A stretch of DNA of 64,000 bases, taken from contig NW_024881853.1 in the NCBI RefSeq assembly GCF_019059575.1, forward strand, positions 554,344 through 618,343. Direction: 5' to 3'. The notes under the pieces were generated by a model. It was not told the DNA's origin. It made no database searches and worked only from the letters and a program-made list of their open reading frames with translations. Positions 1 to 12,100 of the stretch are shown here, one piece after another (position 1 is the stretch's first letter; each line of letters begins with the position of its first letter). The stretch is from Amphibalanus amphitrite. Its lineage: Eukaryota; Arthropoda; Thecostraca; Balanomorpha; Balanidae. The translations under genes and the position numbers were made by a program.

Positions 1-140
1 ATTCCACCGTTACTCCGACGGAATAAGATAAGGTCAATTCAGAAATGAATTTAGGTACAGAAGAGCAAGATAAAGCAACGACCATGAATGCTTGCTGTAA
101 AGTTAATGATCAAATACTCGGCAGAGGCAGTGCGTCTCAC

Positions 141-3100
141 CAGGAAGAAGAGGAAGGCCAGGTTGGTGGAGGCGTGCGAGGCCACCTTGGTGTCCACCTT
201 GTCGAACACTTTGAGCGTGTCGATGGCGGCGCGGAAGTCGCGCTGCCGCAGGTACATCACCGCCTTGTTGATCTCCAGGTCGTTGGCCAGCTCCGAGTGC
301 TGTGAGTTCTTCAGCGTGTCCACACACCTGACATAGGGAGGAAAGGGGGGAGACCTGAGTCAGACACAAGGGTCCATCAGCAGCGTTATCTCTATTACCC
401 AGATCATGACTGTGGCATCAGAAGTCAGAAAGGACGTACAGTACTCCTGGTCGCTGTATTTACCAGTCGTAGGCCTCAGTCAGCTGTGCGCTGTCCTCTC
501 CGGCGGCCGACGAGATCAGCTTGGCCGCTGTCAGGATGCACTGCTCCGCCTCGTTGCGAAGGCGACGCTCCAGCTTACGCATCGGGTCGTTTTTGATGAC
601 CTCCAGCACGAGCGAGGTCTGCGGGTCCTTCTCAGCCTCCTCCTGCGGTAGGGCAGGGCGGACGGGGGAACCGATGGAGTGGTGAACTGCTCCCATCCCC
701 GGGCGGCACAGTCACAGCATCTGCGGCCGGCAAATCAATACACGGATGGTGAGAGCAAACTCGACCGAAACGTAACCACCAGGGCGCAATGTCATGTTGT
801 CTAAGGCCGTATGGCCGTAACCTCACCTCTGCGGTCAGACCGGCATCCGATCTTCATCGACTGACTGAGGAGACAGACAGGACTGTGGCAGGACGCAGGA
901 TGAATTAGGAAGGAGCACCCGAAGGAGCGCTGAAGAAGCGGCTGGGGAGAAGGTGAACATGAGGTTAGTATCCAGATATTAAACCCTGACAATCAGGCAT
1001 GTGTTATATACGTGTATACTGTATAGCACATGTGTAGTGCCACAAGAGTCCCGACCCGAGCGGCGAATCTGACGCACCTCGAGGTCCTTGTACTTGTCCT
1101 CGTTCTCCATGTCGAACGGCACCTGCAGCAGCTTCTGGAAGGCCTCCTTCTGCTTGGCGCGGTCACCCATGGCGTGGTAGCACACCACCAGGTGCAGACC
1201 TGCCGAAACGCGAACACAGGAGTTACCGGGATCGACAGTACTGACACAACAGCACGACACGACACTCTCTCAACAAGCCGGATATGTTCTCCGCCAGGCG
1301 GCACCAGACCGGACCTACCGATACGGAAGGACGGCTTCTCGTGCATGCAGAACTCGAAGCTGGTGATGGCGTCCGGAAAGTGGCCCATCTTCACGAACAG
1401 AATGCCGATGTTGTGCATTATCTTGATCCTGCAATCAGAAATTGTGAAACGCGTTTTATGACACATCCTAAATAGAGCATTAAACAAGTAAACGAATTAG
1501 AGGTATTCGATAACGAGAGTTTGAAAGAAAGTTCCCGGATTTCAAAAATAAATAAATAAACAATGTTGCTCGCAATCGTATGTGACATATGCCTGAATTT
1601 CGTGCAGGACCAAATCTGTAACAATACCAGTGCACAGCGATCGTCATACTTAGTGGAGCTCTGTCCGCTGGGGATCTGGTCGAGCGCCATCCGGTAGAAC
1701 TTCAGCGCCTTGGGGAACTGGCCCATCTTGTAGTAGATGTTGCCCATGTTGACCTTCAGGCGGCCGGCGTTGTTGAAGTTTTTGTTTTTGGTGATGACCT
1801 GGTAGGTGTTGAGCGCCTCGGTGTACAGCTCGTTTTTGGCGTACTGGTGAGCCAGGTTCGTCAGCACCTGGACGAACAGTGAAGTGAGTAGACGGTCGAA
1901 AATGTGAAGTTCGCAACTCAGTGAGCATTATGAGTCAGGGCCAGCAGCCTTCAGTCTCACCTCTACTCCATCGGACGTGAAGTGAACGGTTAGCAGCTGC
2001 GTCCACCACATACAAGACACAAGCTTCAGATCCCTAGCGACCCGACCCCCCCCCCCCCCCCCCCCCATCTGCCTGCCACAGACCCATCCCAGGATGGCTC
2101 ACACCCGCCCGGCGGCGACTCACCACGAAGGTCAGCTCGAGGTTGTGCGAGTCGATGAGGCCGGCCTGCTCGCGGTGTCTGATCAGGGTGCGCTCCTTGG
2201 CCGACGCCTCCTTGGCGCGGTCCAGCGCCAGTTTATCCTCGTTCCGGCAGCTAGCCAGACAGGACTCCTCGACCAGTGCCATGACACGCGCCTCCAGCTG
2301 ACGCACCCGCTCCTCCGGTCTGGGAACACGGTCGTCAGTCGGGGGCGCTGACACGACAGGCCGTCACAGACCGCGACCCAAGCGCAGCAGCTCCGGTCTG
2401 AGCAGCGGGATGGCAGCTGGCGCTCGGCGAGGCGTAGCGAGTAGAGCTTACAGCATCCCGTGGTCCAAACACAGAATTCTGCTCCGAACACCTGGCTGTT
2501 CCACGTCCATGAGTCTGCCGCCGTCAGCACTTCTGTCTCTGATTATTGACACAATGACCAGCGGTGGTGTGGGAAAACCAAGCAGCGTGCCCAGCCAAAC
2601 AATCACCCACAAACACTATATACACATATAGTTCAGCCAAATCTGATGGAAGCGGCGGCGCCCCCACTGGCGGTGCAGTGTAGGTGCGCCACTCCACGCC
2701 ACTGCAACGGCTGTGCAGCGTGCCGCGGCTAGCCCGACCGGCCCAGCGTCAGAACGACCCAAACGGCTCAGCGTCGAAACGACCAGCGCGGGAGGATTGG
2801 AATAGCAGCAGGATTGGGAAAGGTCAGGGCATATGGCGTTCCCATAAGCACAGTACTGGATGGGATGATGGACCAGAGTCACCAGTTCAGAGCTGTTTAG
2901 CATTCAACCAGGGAAGGCAAGTACTAGTTATAGCACATGCGTTTATCAGAGCCCAAACAAAATAGGAGACCACGAAGAGCGATTTAGACAGGAGGCTACA
3001 TTATGCGTAGCGGGAGCACACGGCAGGCCGAGCCCCTTACTGGTTGGACGTGTCCTCCAGTCTGAAACACAGAACCGGGTGAGCTCCGGGAGGTCCGAGC

Positions 3101-6100
3101 AGAGACACGGCGGAGACAGTCAGTGTACCGGCAGCACGGTACAAACGGCCGACGACAACACGATACCAGTGCCCGCTGCACCGTCCCGGACGGCAGCTCC
3201 GCCGGCCAACACACCGCGGTCAGTGCGTCCCACCCGATCCCGCATCCCTCAGACACCACCCTGCCACCCGCGGCACACTCACGTCTGGGAGGAGTGCGGC
3301 TCCAGGCCGGACCGGCCACGCTCGAAGCCCGACTGGCGACCGCCGGCAGACGAGTAGCCCACACCCTTGACGGCCGTCATCGGCCGGTTCTCGTCTCCGG
3401 ACGTCATCCCGGTGAGCGGGCGGCCCGTCATCGGCGGCATCCCGCCGCGGAACTGCAGCGGAAGCGGAAGCGTCACACAGACATACGTGCACTGGTATGA
3501 ACTAAGAAATGAAGCTCACGCTCCTTTTTTGTGTTTCAAGTGAGTTCAGTCAAAGCTAACAGTTTTCTGAAAACAGGCCCGCCCTCTAAAAATATGTCCA
3601 CGCGCAATGCGCATGCATTAGATATGTTCAGAAGCTAGCATGCACATCATTTACCTACGTGACATGCAGCCGTGTGTTATGAAAAAGAGCAGCCCGTGCA
3701 AACTCCCCAAAATGGCACAATGGCAGGACAATACGACTAAAGACGCGCATTTAAAAACAAGAGCGCTTAATTATTGTAACATAAAATATAAATAGAATAT
3801 AAAAGACGGTTAACTTTCTCCAAAAACCGACTGTCTTTATTCTCTCCAAATCTGCACATCAAATTTTCCATCAGCGTGTTTTTGCGCGAGATAAAATTAC
3901 TATGCGTTCCGTCAATTACATAAAATACAAATAGAGTGAGGCACCATCAAACACCACCCCCTGACCTTCAAGGGTCACTCTCACTGCGGTGCCGAACATC
4001 ACCAACGTGCCATGGGGTCCCGTCCACTTCCACAATATGAAGTGACGGCACCCTGGTAACAACACCCGGCTGCGACCTATCACCACAGCGTGATCCAGGC
4101 TGTCGGACCCACACGGCGTCCCCGACAGTGTAGGCGCTGTCCGTGCCCTCCGGACCGCTGCCGTCCGATGGATCACCACCAGTGCCAGTGTCTGTCCTCA
4201 CGCTGTCCCTGACCGGGTACCGGTAGATCTGTCCGGCTGGTGTCGTAGCCGAGCTCTGTCCGTCCTGAGGTGTTACGTTGTAAAGATGCACGGCATCGCC
4301 AACGGTGCACCCTGTTCTTGCGGCTATGACCTTCACGGTCCGATGATTCCTCTCTACCACACCATTTCCACTTGGGCGGTAGACGGCGCGGAACCTCAGC
4401 CGAATTTTCCACTTTGCCGCGAACACTGCAAACGCCCGACTGCGAAAGGCGGTATCATTATCCGCCAGGATCTCTTCTGGAGCTCCACGTTCATTGAAAA
4501 TTCGATGCAGCTCTTCAATGACGTGCGCTGAATCTGCCCTTCGAAGCAATCTCCACAAACTGAACCTCGAAGGACCGCAGTCGACCACCGACAGGTACAG
4601 ACTGCGCTGGTGGTGCGTAACGTCAATCGCCAGCCTAGTCCAGGACTCGTTCACCTCCAGCTTCCCAGGCTTCCACTTAACTGGTGCTGGGTCGATAGAC
4701 CTGCATGCGTCACAGTGGGACACGACAGCACGCGCCTCACTCCTCGTAATGTTCGGAGAAATCTCGCGCCGAGCGAAGAACAGCGTTCTCCGTACTCCAG
4801 GATGGCCTGCGCGGGTGTGCACCTCGCGAACCGCTGCTCGCCGTCCTCTTTCTTCGTCCTCGGTCCCATCTGCCCCGACGCCATCGCCGCCATCACCGCT
4901 CGTGCTGGAGCTATCTTCATCACCGCTGGTGCACTCAGCATTCACCGCAGCACCACACGTCCCAGCGGACTCTCCGTTCAGTGGACCGCGCAGCCACTGA
5001 GCGGGAACCCGGCTGAGGCAGTCCGCTTTGTTGTCCGCCGACTTCACCAGAGTCACTGTCAGATGCAGGTTGAATTCGGCCACCAACTGCTTGACTATGT
5101 CGACTCGGCGCCGTATCAGCATTTCCCCGTGGGCCTTAGTGCGGAGACGTGCTCGGCTACTTAATGCATCGTCGAGCCAGCGATGAACAGTGGCCGAGTC
5201 CGTTTTCAGCTCGATGACTCGCATGCCCCAGGCGATAGCTAGATTGATGCCTCGCAGGGCGGCATCGAGCTCTGCCATATTTATGTGAGTCGTCTCATCC
5301 TTTCGAAGCCAGCATCCGTCTTCGATGATGTTTCCATCTTGCGTCTCCAGGGCGATTCCCGCCGCCACAGAGGAGGCGTCCGTCCACACGACAGCACTGT
5401 CTCCACTGACGTGCCAGTGACCTCGCGCTGGATCATCATTCACCATCCGCTCAGCCACGTACATCATCTGCTCGCGCAGCTCTGGATCGTCGGTAACATC
5501 GTCCCAGTGGTGAGTCACAGCATTGACTCGACGTTTCAGCCAGGCCGCTGCCGGCCTCAGCCAGCCGCACACTGGCATGTGCGCCACCAGACGTCCGCAC
5601 CAGGAGAACACAGCGCGGCGTGTCATGACGTCAGGAGGGGCACCGACTGCGTTATCCCGAGTCCAGTGGAGATCACCGTCTCCTGCGACACCAACCCGCA
5701 GGCCCAGCAGCCGTGCTCCGTCCTGGACTCTCTCTGGAGGCTTGCACTCCAGGCCGTACTTAGAGAAGTGCTCCACTACACGATCGGCCGTAACAATGTC
5801 CTCATCGACACACAGGTCGTCCACATACGGTATTGTGGCGCGCTCCGCATCGGCGTCTTGGCTGAGAACCGCTTGCACCACCTTCTTCATCAGCAGCGGG
5901 GCCACGTTCAATCCGAACCCGACCCTCGTCAACGCATAACGCCGTCCGCCGACAATCACGGTCTGAAATGGCCAAAGGCGCTGGTCTGTGCGAATCTGCA
6001 GGTAAGCTCGCTTCAAATCCACCACGGCGAGATTCTTACCGTGGCGGCGCCACCTCCGCAGCGTGTCTGTGCAGACGTCGGCCTCTGCTGTGTGCGCAGG

Positions 6101-9100
6101 TACACTCGGGGGCAGAATGATGTTCCACCACTCCCTATCCTATCGGGCTCCCATGGCTCAGCACTGGCTGCTGCCAGTGGCAGCACTGGCAGCACTGGCA
6201 CTGGCAGGCAGTGCTGACCAGTGCTGAGGGTAGGCAACACTGGCAGCAGCCAGTGCTAAGCCATGGGAGCCCGATGGGTAGGGAGTGGTGGAACATCAAT
6301 CTGCCCTCGAGTGTACGTGGCTGTTCAACTGACGGTAGTCCAGACAGGGTCGCACCTTGCACTTACTGCCCTGCTCCACAGCCATCAGCGGCAACAGTCC
6401 ACGGGGAGGGCCATAGACGGACTGATCGTATGGAATTAGCCATCCATTGTCTATCCAAGTCTGAAGTTCGGCTTCAAATTCCTGCCTGGCTTCTGCTGAC
6501 ATGGCATACTCAGGCACACTGCTGGATAGACTGGCTGGCTCAGCTCCATCTTCCCACTTCCACGACATCGTCCACGCTCGTTGGTCGGCATCAAACCGTA
6601 CTGAGAAATCGGGCGTGTCCACCACCAATTCATCTTCAAGGCCTGGTGGAGTGGGCGGCGTAGTCGGCTTCCCACAGAACTTGACATCAGAGGGGGATGC
6701 AATCATCACGCCACCCAGAGCCGAGATGGCGGGCACTCCGAGTACCATCTCGACACCCATCGGTTTGTCATCAAGAACCAGCACACACTGAAAAAAACTT
6801 ACACCTAGAGAGTTATTTTTGGAGTTTTTCCACTCCAGTTTGGCGAATAATCACGCACCAATGGCATATAATGATTATGTTTTGTAGCGTATTCTTACTC
6901 TCTGCATTGCATTAAGGGCGTTTTTGAAAGTTATTCTTAAACCTGTTACTATAATCATCTCTTTTGTGTTTTAGCAAGTGCTAATTTTATCTTCTAATTT
7001 TATCACGTGTCCTTTTTATTCTTTCGGGTTATAAATTTATATCAGTCTCAAAGAGGCATGGGGTAATTTTAGCTTATTTCACAGTGATAAACAAGGTCAT
7101 TGGAATATATTTGTGCTGAACTCCCATTAGATGGTAATAAAATTGACAGCTAGAGTACTTTTATCAAAACTGCATAAAAATAAACCGCTGTGGAGTATTT
7201 AGGGTAATTTTTATACTCCATTACGGCTGATAAATTGACGCGACAGAATAAAACTATTCTCATGTAGGTGTAAAAATTACGTCCTTTGTGATAAAACTAT
7301 CATGTCCGGACAATAATTTTATAACCATGGAGTAATATTATGTGGTAGCATTACTAACATTATTCTTCGGGAGTATTCGGGAGCGTATTTCAAGCAATAT
7401 TGTATCACTTTCTTGATAATCCTATTCCGTTGTGACATAACTAATCTAAAAGTGATTAATCTATTCGTCCAGCACAGTATTAGGTATTCCAAGAATAATA
7501 TTTTCGGAATGTCTCTGCAGTTCGCGACCATTCATTTATTTATTTATTTATTTCACATCGTGACTGTCCTTTCCATCATACAATGGCTGTTCTTGGCAGT
7601 CGTGTCCAATAATCACGGAATTGGGAATCGTATGCACATCATTCAGGACAGACAAACAATATACGACCATACAGCGTGTAAAAATATACCTCATCATGCA
7701 GTGTTCTTCTTAAACAGGGAGAACTAGTCATCGCCATACTGTTCCCTCAGCAGCATCGCCCGGTACTCCTTCTTAAATCTGTGCAGGCCTAGCTCGCGGA
7801 GTGCTGCTGGGAGGCTGTTATACATGGTCACAGCGCTATACAGAAATCGACGGCGGCCGGCCTCCGTTCGGATCATAGGCGTGTCCAGATGATCGGCTTG
7901 TCGAGTGCCGCGGCCATGCACGCTCCCTCGACACGCTATACTAGCACGCAGAACCTCGGGCTGTCCCGTGGCGAGCATCTTCTTCAGCAGCATGACTGAT
8001 TGAAATCGCCACAAGTTCTCAGCTGAGAGCCATCGCAGTTCTCTCATGACGTCACTTATATGATCGAACTTTCGGCGACCCGAGACAACGCGAGCGCCGA
8101 AGTTCAACAGCCTCTGAAGCCTACTGGTCTGCGTGACACCGCAGACACCGTAAACACTGATGGCGTACCGAATCGTTGACACAGCCAAAGCCTGCACGAG
8201 CGTGACTAGCGTGTCCCTGGGTAGGTAGTGTCTGGTGTGGCAGAGGCCACTCAACAACAATTCGCGACCGCCATTGTGCTCAAGTCGTCAGAACCAAGGC
8301 CTTCTGTCAGAGAACCGAGCAAGCGTCCCAGTCCTCGAAGGTAAGCTGAAATTACTGTATACTTTGTGTTTTGTTAGTATGACTTTACAGTAATCCGTAG
8401 TATGACCATACAATCCAAGAAATGCGTTGACATAGATTTGCGGACGAAGATTTCCGCGATGATGAAATTCTGGAAGACAAATTGTCACCCATGACATGCT
8501 CAAGGCCATTGAAACCAGGGGAAACAGCCATGTCAGTTACCCTGATTTAGGTCAAGTTGTGATCAAGATTGTTATGTAGAGCTAATAGTTATAGATTTTG
8601 TGATATTTTTTAACCCTCGCCCGTAAACGGCGATCTGCCACCTTCGCCCATGCAGGGGGGGGGGGTTGGTGCGACCCCCCCCTTGGCGTTTGAAAACGGA
8701 GCGTCGTAGAGCTTAGCGGAAAAGACCAACGGATTGCTCTCGCCGAGATCTCGCGATTGGTGGTATATTTTTTGGTCCTAGGTCAACATTTGACCTACTT
8801 TTGACCGGTCAAAGGTCAAATTTTCGGAAAAAATAGACTTTTTTCAACTTTCCGCGGCGATTGCGGCAAAACGATGGGAGATATCGACTTGAAACCTTCA
8901 CTAATGTGTTCCTTGATCAATTCTCTATCGTTTGGTATGTATTTCGTTTCCCTAGCTCTAAAAATGGCGCGTTGGGAGCGCCGGAAGTCGGCAAGGTCAC
9001 AGTCGGCGGCAGAAATTCGAAAAATCAAAATTTAAATTTTTGAAATCTGATTGTATTTTTGGATTTGGGAGGTCCATTTGCTCCCTATAGAAGCTAATAT

Positions 9101-12100
9101 TGCTGCATATTCCCATTGAGGTGACAAGAATTAGCAAAATAGTGGTTCGGGCGCTTTTCAAAAATAGTACCGGACGCTGTTCCTCTTGTGACGTCATAGC
9201 TCCGTGACCTGACCTGACCCGGTCAAGTTTCTTATACCATATGATAGCCAATACTTGCCCCAACATGCATAGGAAGTTTCATCACGATCCATCCACCGAT
9301 GTCCGTACCACTGGCAGGAAACCTCGGGCGTTGGCACTCAGTTTGTGAAAATCCGGCCGGAGGCTGTTCCCTTTGTGACGTCATAACTCCGTGACCTGAC
9401 ATGACCCGGTCAATTTTTTTTTATCAAAAGATGCGCAAGGTTTGCCCCATAAGGTACCCAAAATTTGGCGGCGCTGCGCGCCGCCGTTTTTGCACTATTT
9501 CCGAAAAACCTCAGGGGGGGGGTTGCACCAACCCCCCCCCTACATGGGCGAGGGTTAAACCATGCAACTCACAGTGTAAGTACCAATATAAGCATCTCAC
9601 TCAGGGACACTGTATGGAAATGCTCCAAATACCTAGGTATGGCATGATAGCGCAACTTTCTGCCTCCTGCCGTCGCCGCCGTCGCCGCCCGCGGGGTCAT
9701 CTGACCGGTTACCCCACGCGCTGCAGTCGGCCCTGAGTCTGCGCCCGCCCGAGAGTCAGAACTGGGCTCCCTTGTCTGACCTGACCTGACCTTACCTGTC
9801 CTGACCTTCCACAATGATATAATGTTCACTTGATGCTGCTTGATGTTAATTCCATTCATTAATGTGATTTTGCGATGTTTCCAGGTGTGGACTGACTTGG
9901 GAATGATCATGGGGCTCGAGGAGGACGTGAAGGAGCATGTCCTGCACAAAATCAGACATACCGCGAAGAAGTACTCGTATGCCCAGACGACGATAAACGT
10001 GGAGTCGGCCGACAAAGACGGTGAGTTTTGAACGGGCACAAGCACACCTTTTCGGATGAGGTGTTCCGCTAGCAACACATCGTGCCGGGGGGGGGGGGAT
10101 ACTCTTCTTCTATATAACTGGGCTCGAGCCGATCATCGTAGACAATATATTCCTGGCCTGGGCTGGAATAATGTTTAGATCTGACTGATTTTTTTAGCGA
10201 ATGTAAAGTTAGGCCTGAGGTATTTTCGATAAATACGAGGTCAGGCCAAAACATTAGCCAAGGCCAAGTGTAGGAAGGTATTTCCCACGCATGCTTCTTC
10301 CTGCACGATGGAGAAATGACGTTTCACATATCCCAATGGCATAATACATTAATAGCAGAGGGCAGGACAACTGTTTATTTTCTTGATGATTTTTTTTTTG
10401 GCTTAAAGGAAGACTGCCACCTTTTTTTCACCAAACGGTTTTCACTAGACCTAACCCACCTATGACCTACCCTGAAGTCTGTTTCCCGAAATTCGGCCTA
10501 GTTTTCAAGATATCCGCGATTGGACTTCAGATTAAAGTCATCACAAATGTGTGGAATATGGGAATGTAACATTACCATGTTAAAATCCCATCTCCCACAC
10601 TTTTTGTGATGGCATCAATGTGAAATTCGAATGCGGATATCTCGAAAACTAGGACGAATTTCGGGAAACGAACTTCAGGGTAGGTCATAGGTGGGTCAGG
10701 TCTACTGAAAACCGTTTTAAACCGAAAACCGTAAAAAGGTGGCACTTTAACGACGGGCGGGACAGCATGTTGTAGGTACCTCACCTTTGGACAGCCAATC
10801 GTCGCTGGTTTTGCTATTAGTCAAAAAGTGTTGTTTAACTCTAGTGATATTGAAAAGTCATGGTTGTCTCCATTCAGGCTGTCTCCATTCATGGTTGTCT
10901 TTATTGTCTCCAAATATACCACAGTTACATGCAGTTTGATACCTACTTGCACTCCATACTTAACCATGACAGCGGAACATCGGGTACTAATTTCTTATTT
11001 CACTGAAATATTTTAACGACGTATAATTATTTTGTAATTATGCACCACGTTTAGTTGTAAAAGTGTATCGCACTACGCAAACGTACTACGCATCGTACTA
11101 CGATTTTGAGAGTGAAAAGAAATCAGGAAGAAGCGAAGAATCGTCTCCAGATACTGTAGATGGCATAGCCAGCTACTGTACGAACGCGGTTCCTTGTTTC
11201 TCTCCTAGGTTTCCTTTACGTTTATTTGTACGATATGCATTGATGCCAACTGACTGCAATATTCTTTTTCACGGCAGACGACGAGCTGCTAGCTCTACTT
11301 GCCTATGGTTGTGGAACAACCATTGGCACCTTGGCGGATCCGAGAAACGGGGTTCGTCAGGCAGGTGAGGAACTATCGGTGGACGGTGTGGTGGTCTGCC
11401 AACTGCCGGCCACCAGGTTGGAGACCGTGGCCCTAATGACGGCCGCCCACGCTGTCTTCTACACAAAGTTCACGGGGCCCTGCAGGGCCCTGTTCGAGAT
11501 TCTTTACCGGAGTGTGGGATTCGATGTAAAAAAGTAAACCTATCTGACTTATCACAGAAGGTGCATGGGAGGTTACCCAGGTAGTGTAGAACCAGCATCG
11601 GAGATGCCCACTTCGAATGACTGGCGACCTGTGGCTCACCTGTGGTTCAAGTGACTCGTGACTTGTGGCTCACCTGTGGCTCAAGTGACTCGCAACGTGT
11701 GGCTCACACTACTGGAGCCTCTGTATTATGACTAATTCAGCTGCGGCGGTCTCAGTACGCCAATGAGTCTCAGTACGTCTTTCATAGCCCAGATCACGCT
11801 CGTTTTATATGCCATCCGTGGCGGTGGTTCTGTGCGCAGATGTTATTCGTTAGCCTCAGTGTTAGCCCTCGCCCTAACAGGGGGGGTCGATGCGACCCCC
11901 CCTAAGGTTTTTCGAAGATAGCGTAAAAACGGCGGCGCGCAGCGCCGCCAAATTTGGCACAGCCTATGGGGCAACCTTTCTACATATGACCTGAAAATTC
12001 CAGGTCCGAGTGACCTTGGGTCAGGTCACCAGGTCAGAAAAACCGGTACAAGGTCATAGTCAAATTTCAATTTTCTTTTTGCACCTGTCCAACTCACAGT

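Noticed and set aside
5285-6217. 310-codon plus-strand open frame
   Set aside because: Shadow of the minus-strand RT of the LTR element; it also runs into the hairpin MITE.
8816-9266. Short open frames repeated at 44185-44649 and 60832-61073
   Set aside because: They recur only because the TTAA elements P1, P5 and P7 are homologous; they start and stop differently in each copy and show no known domain.
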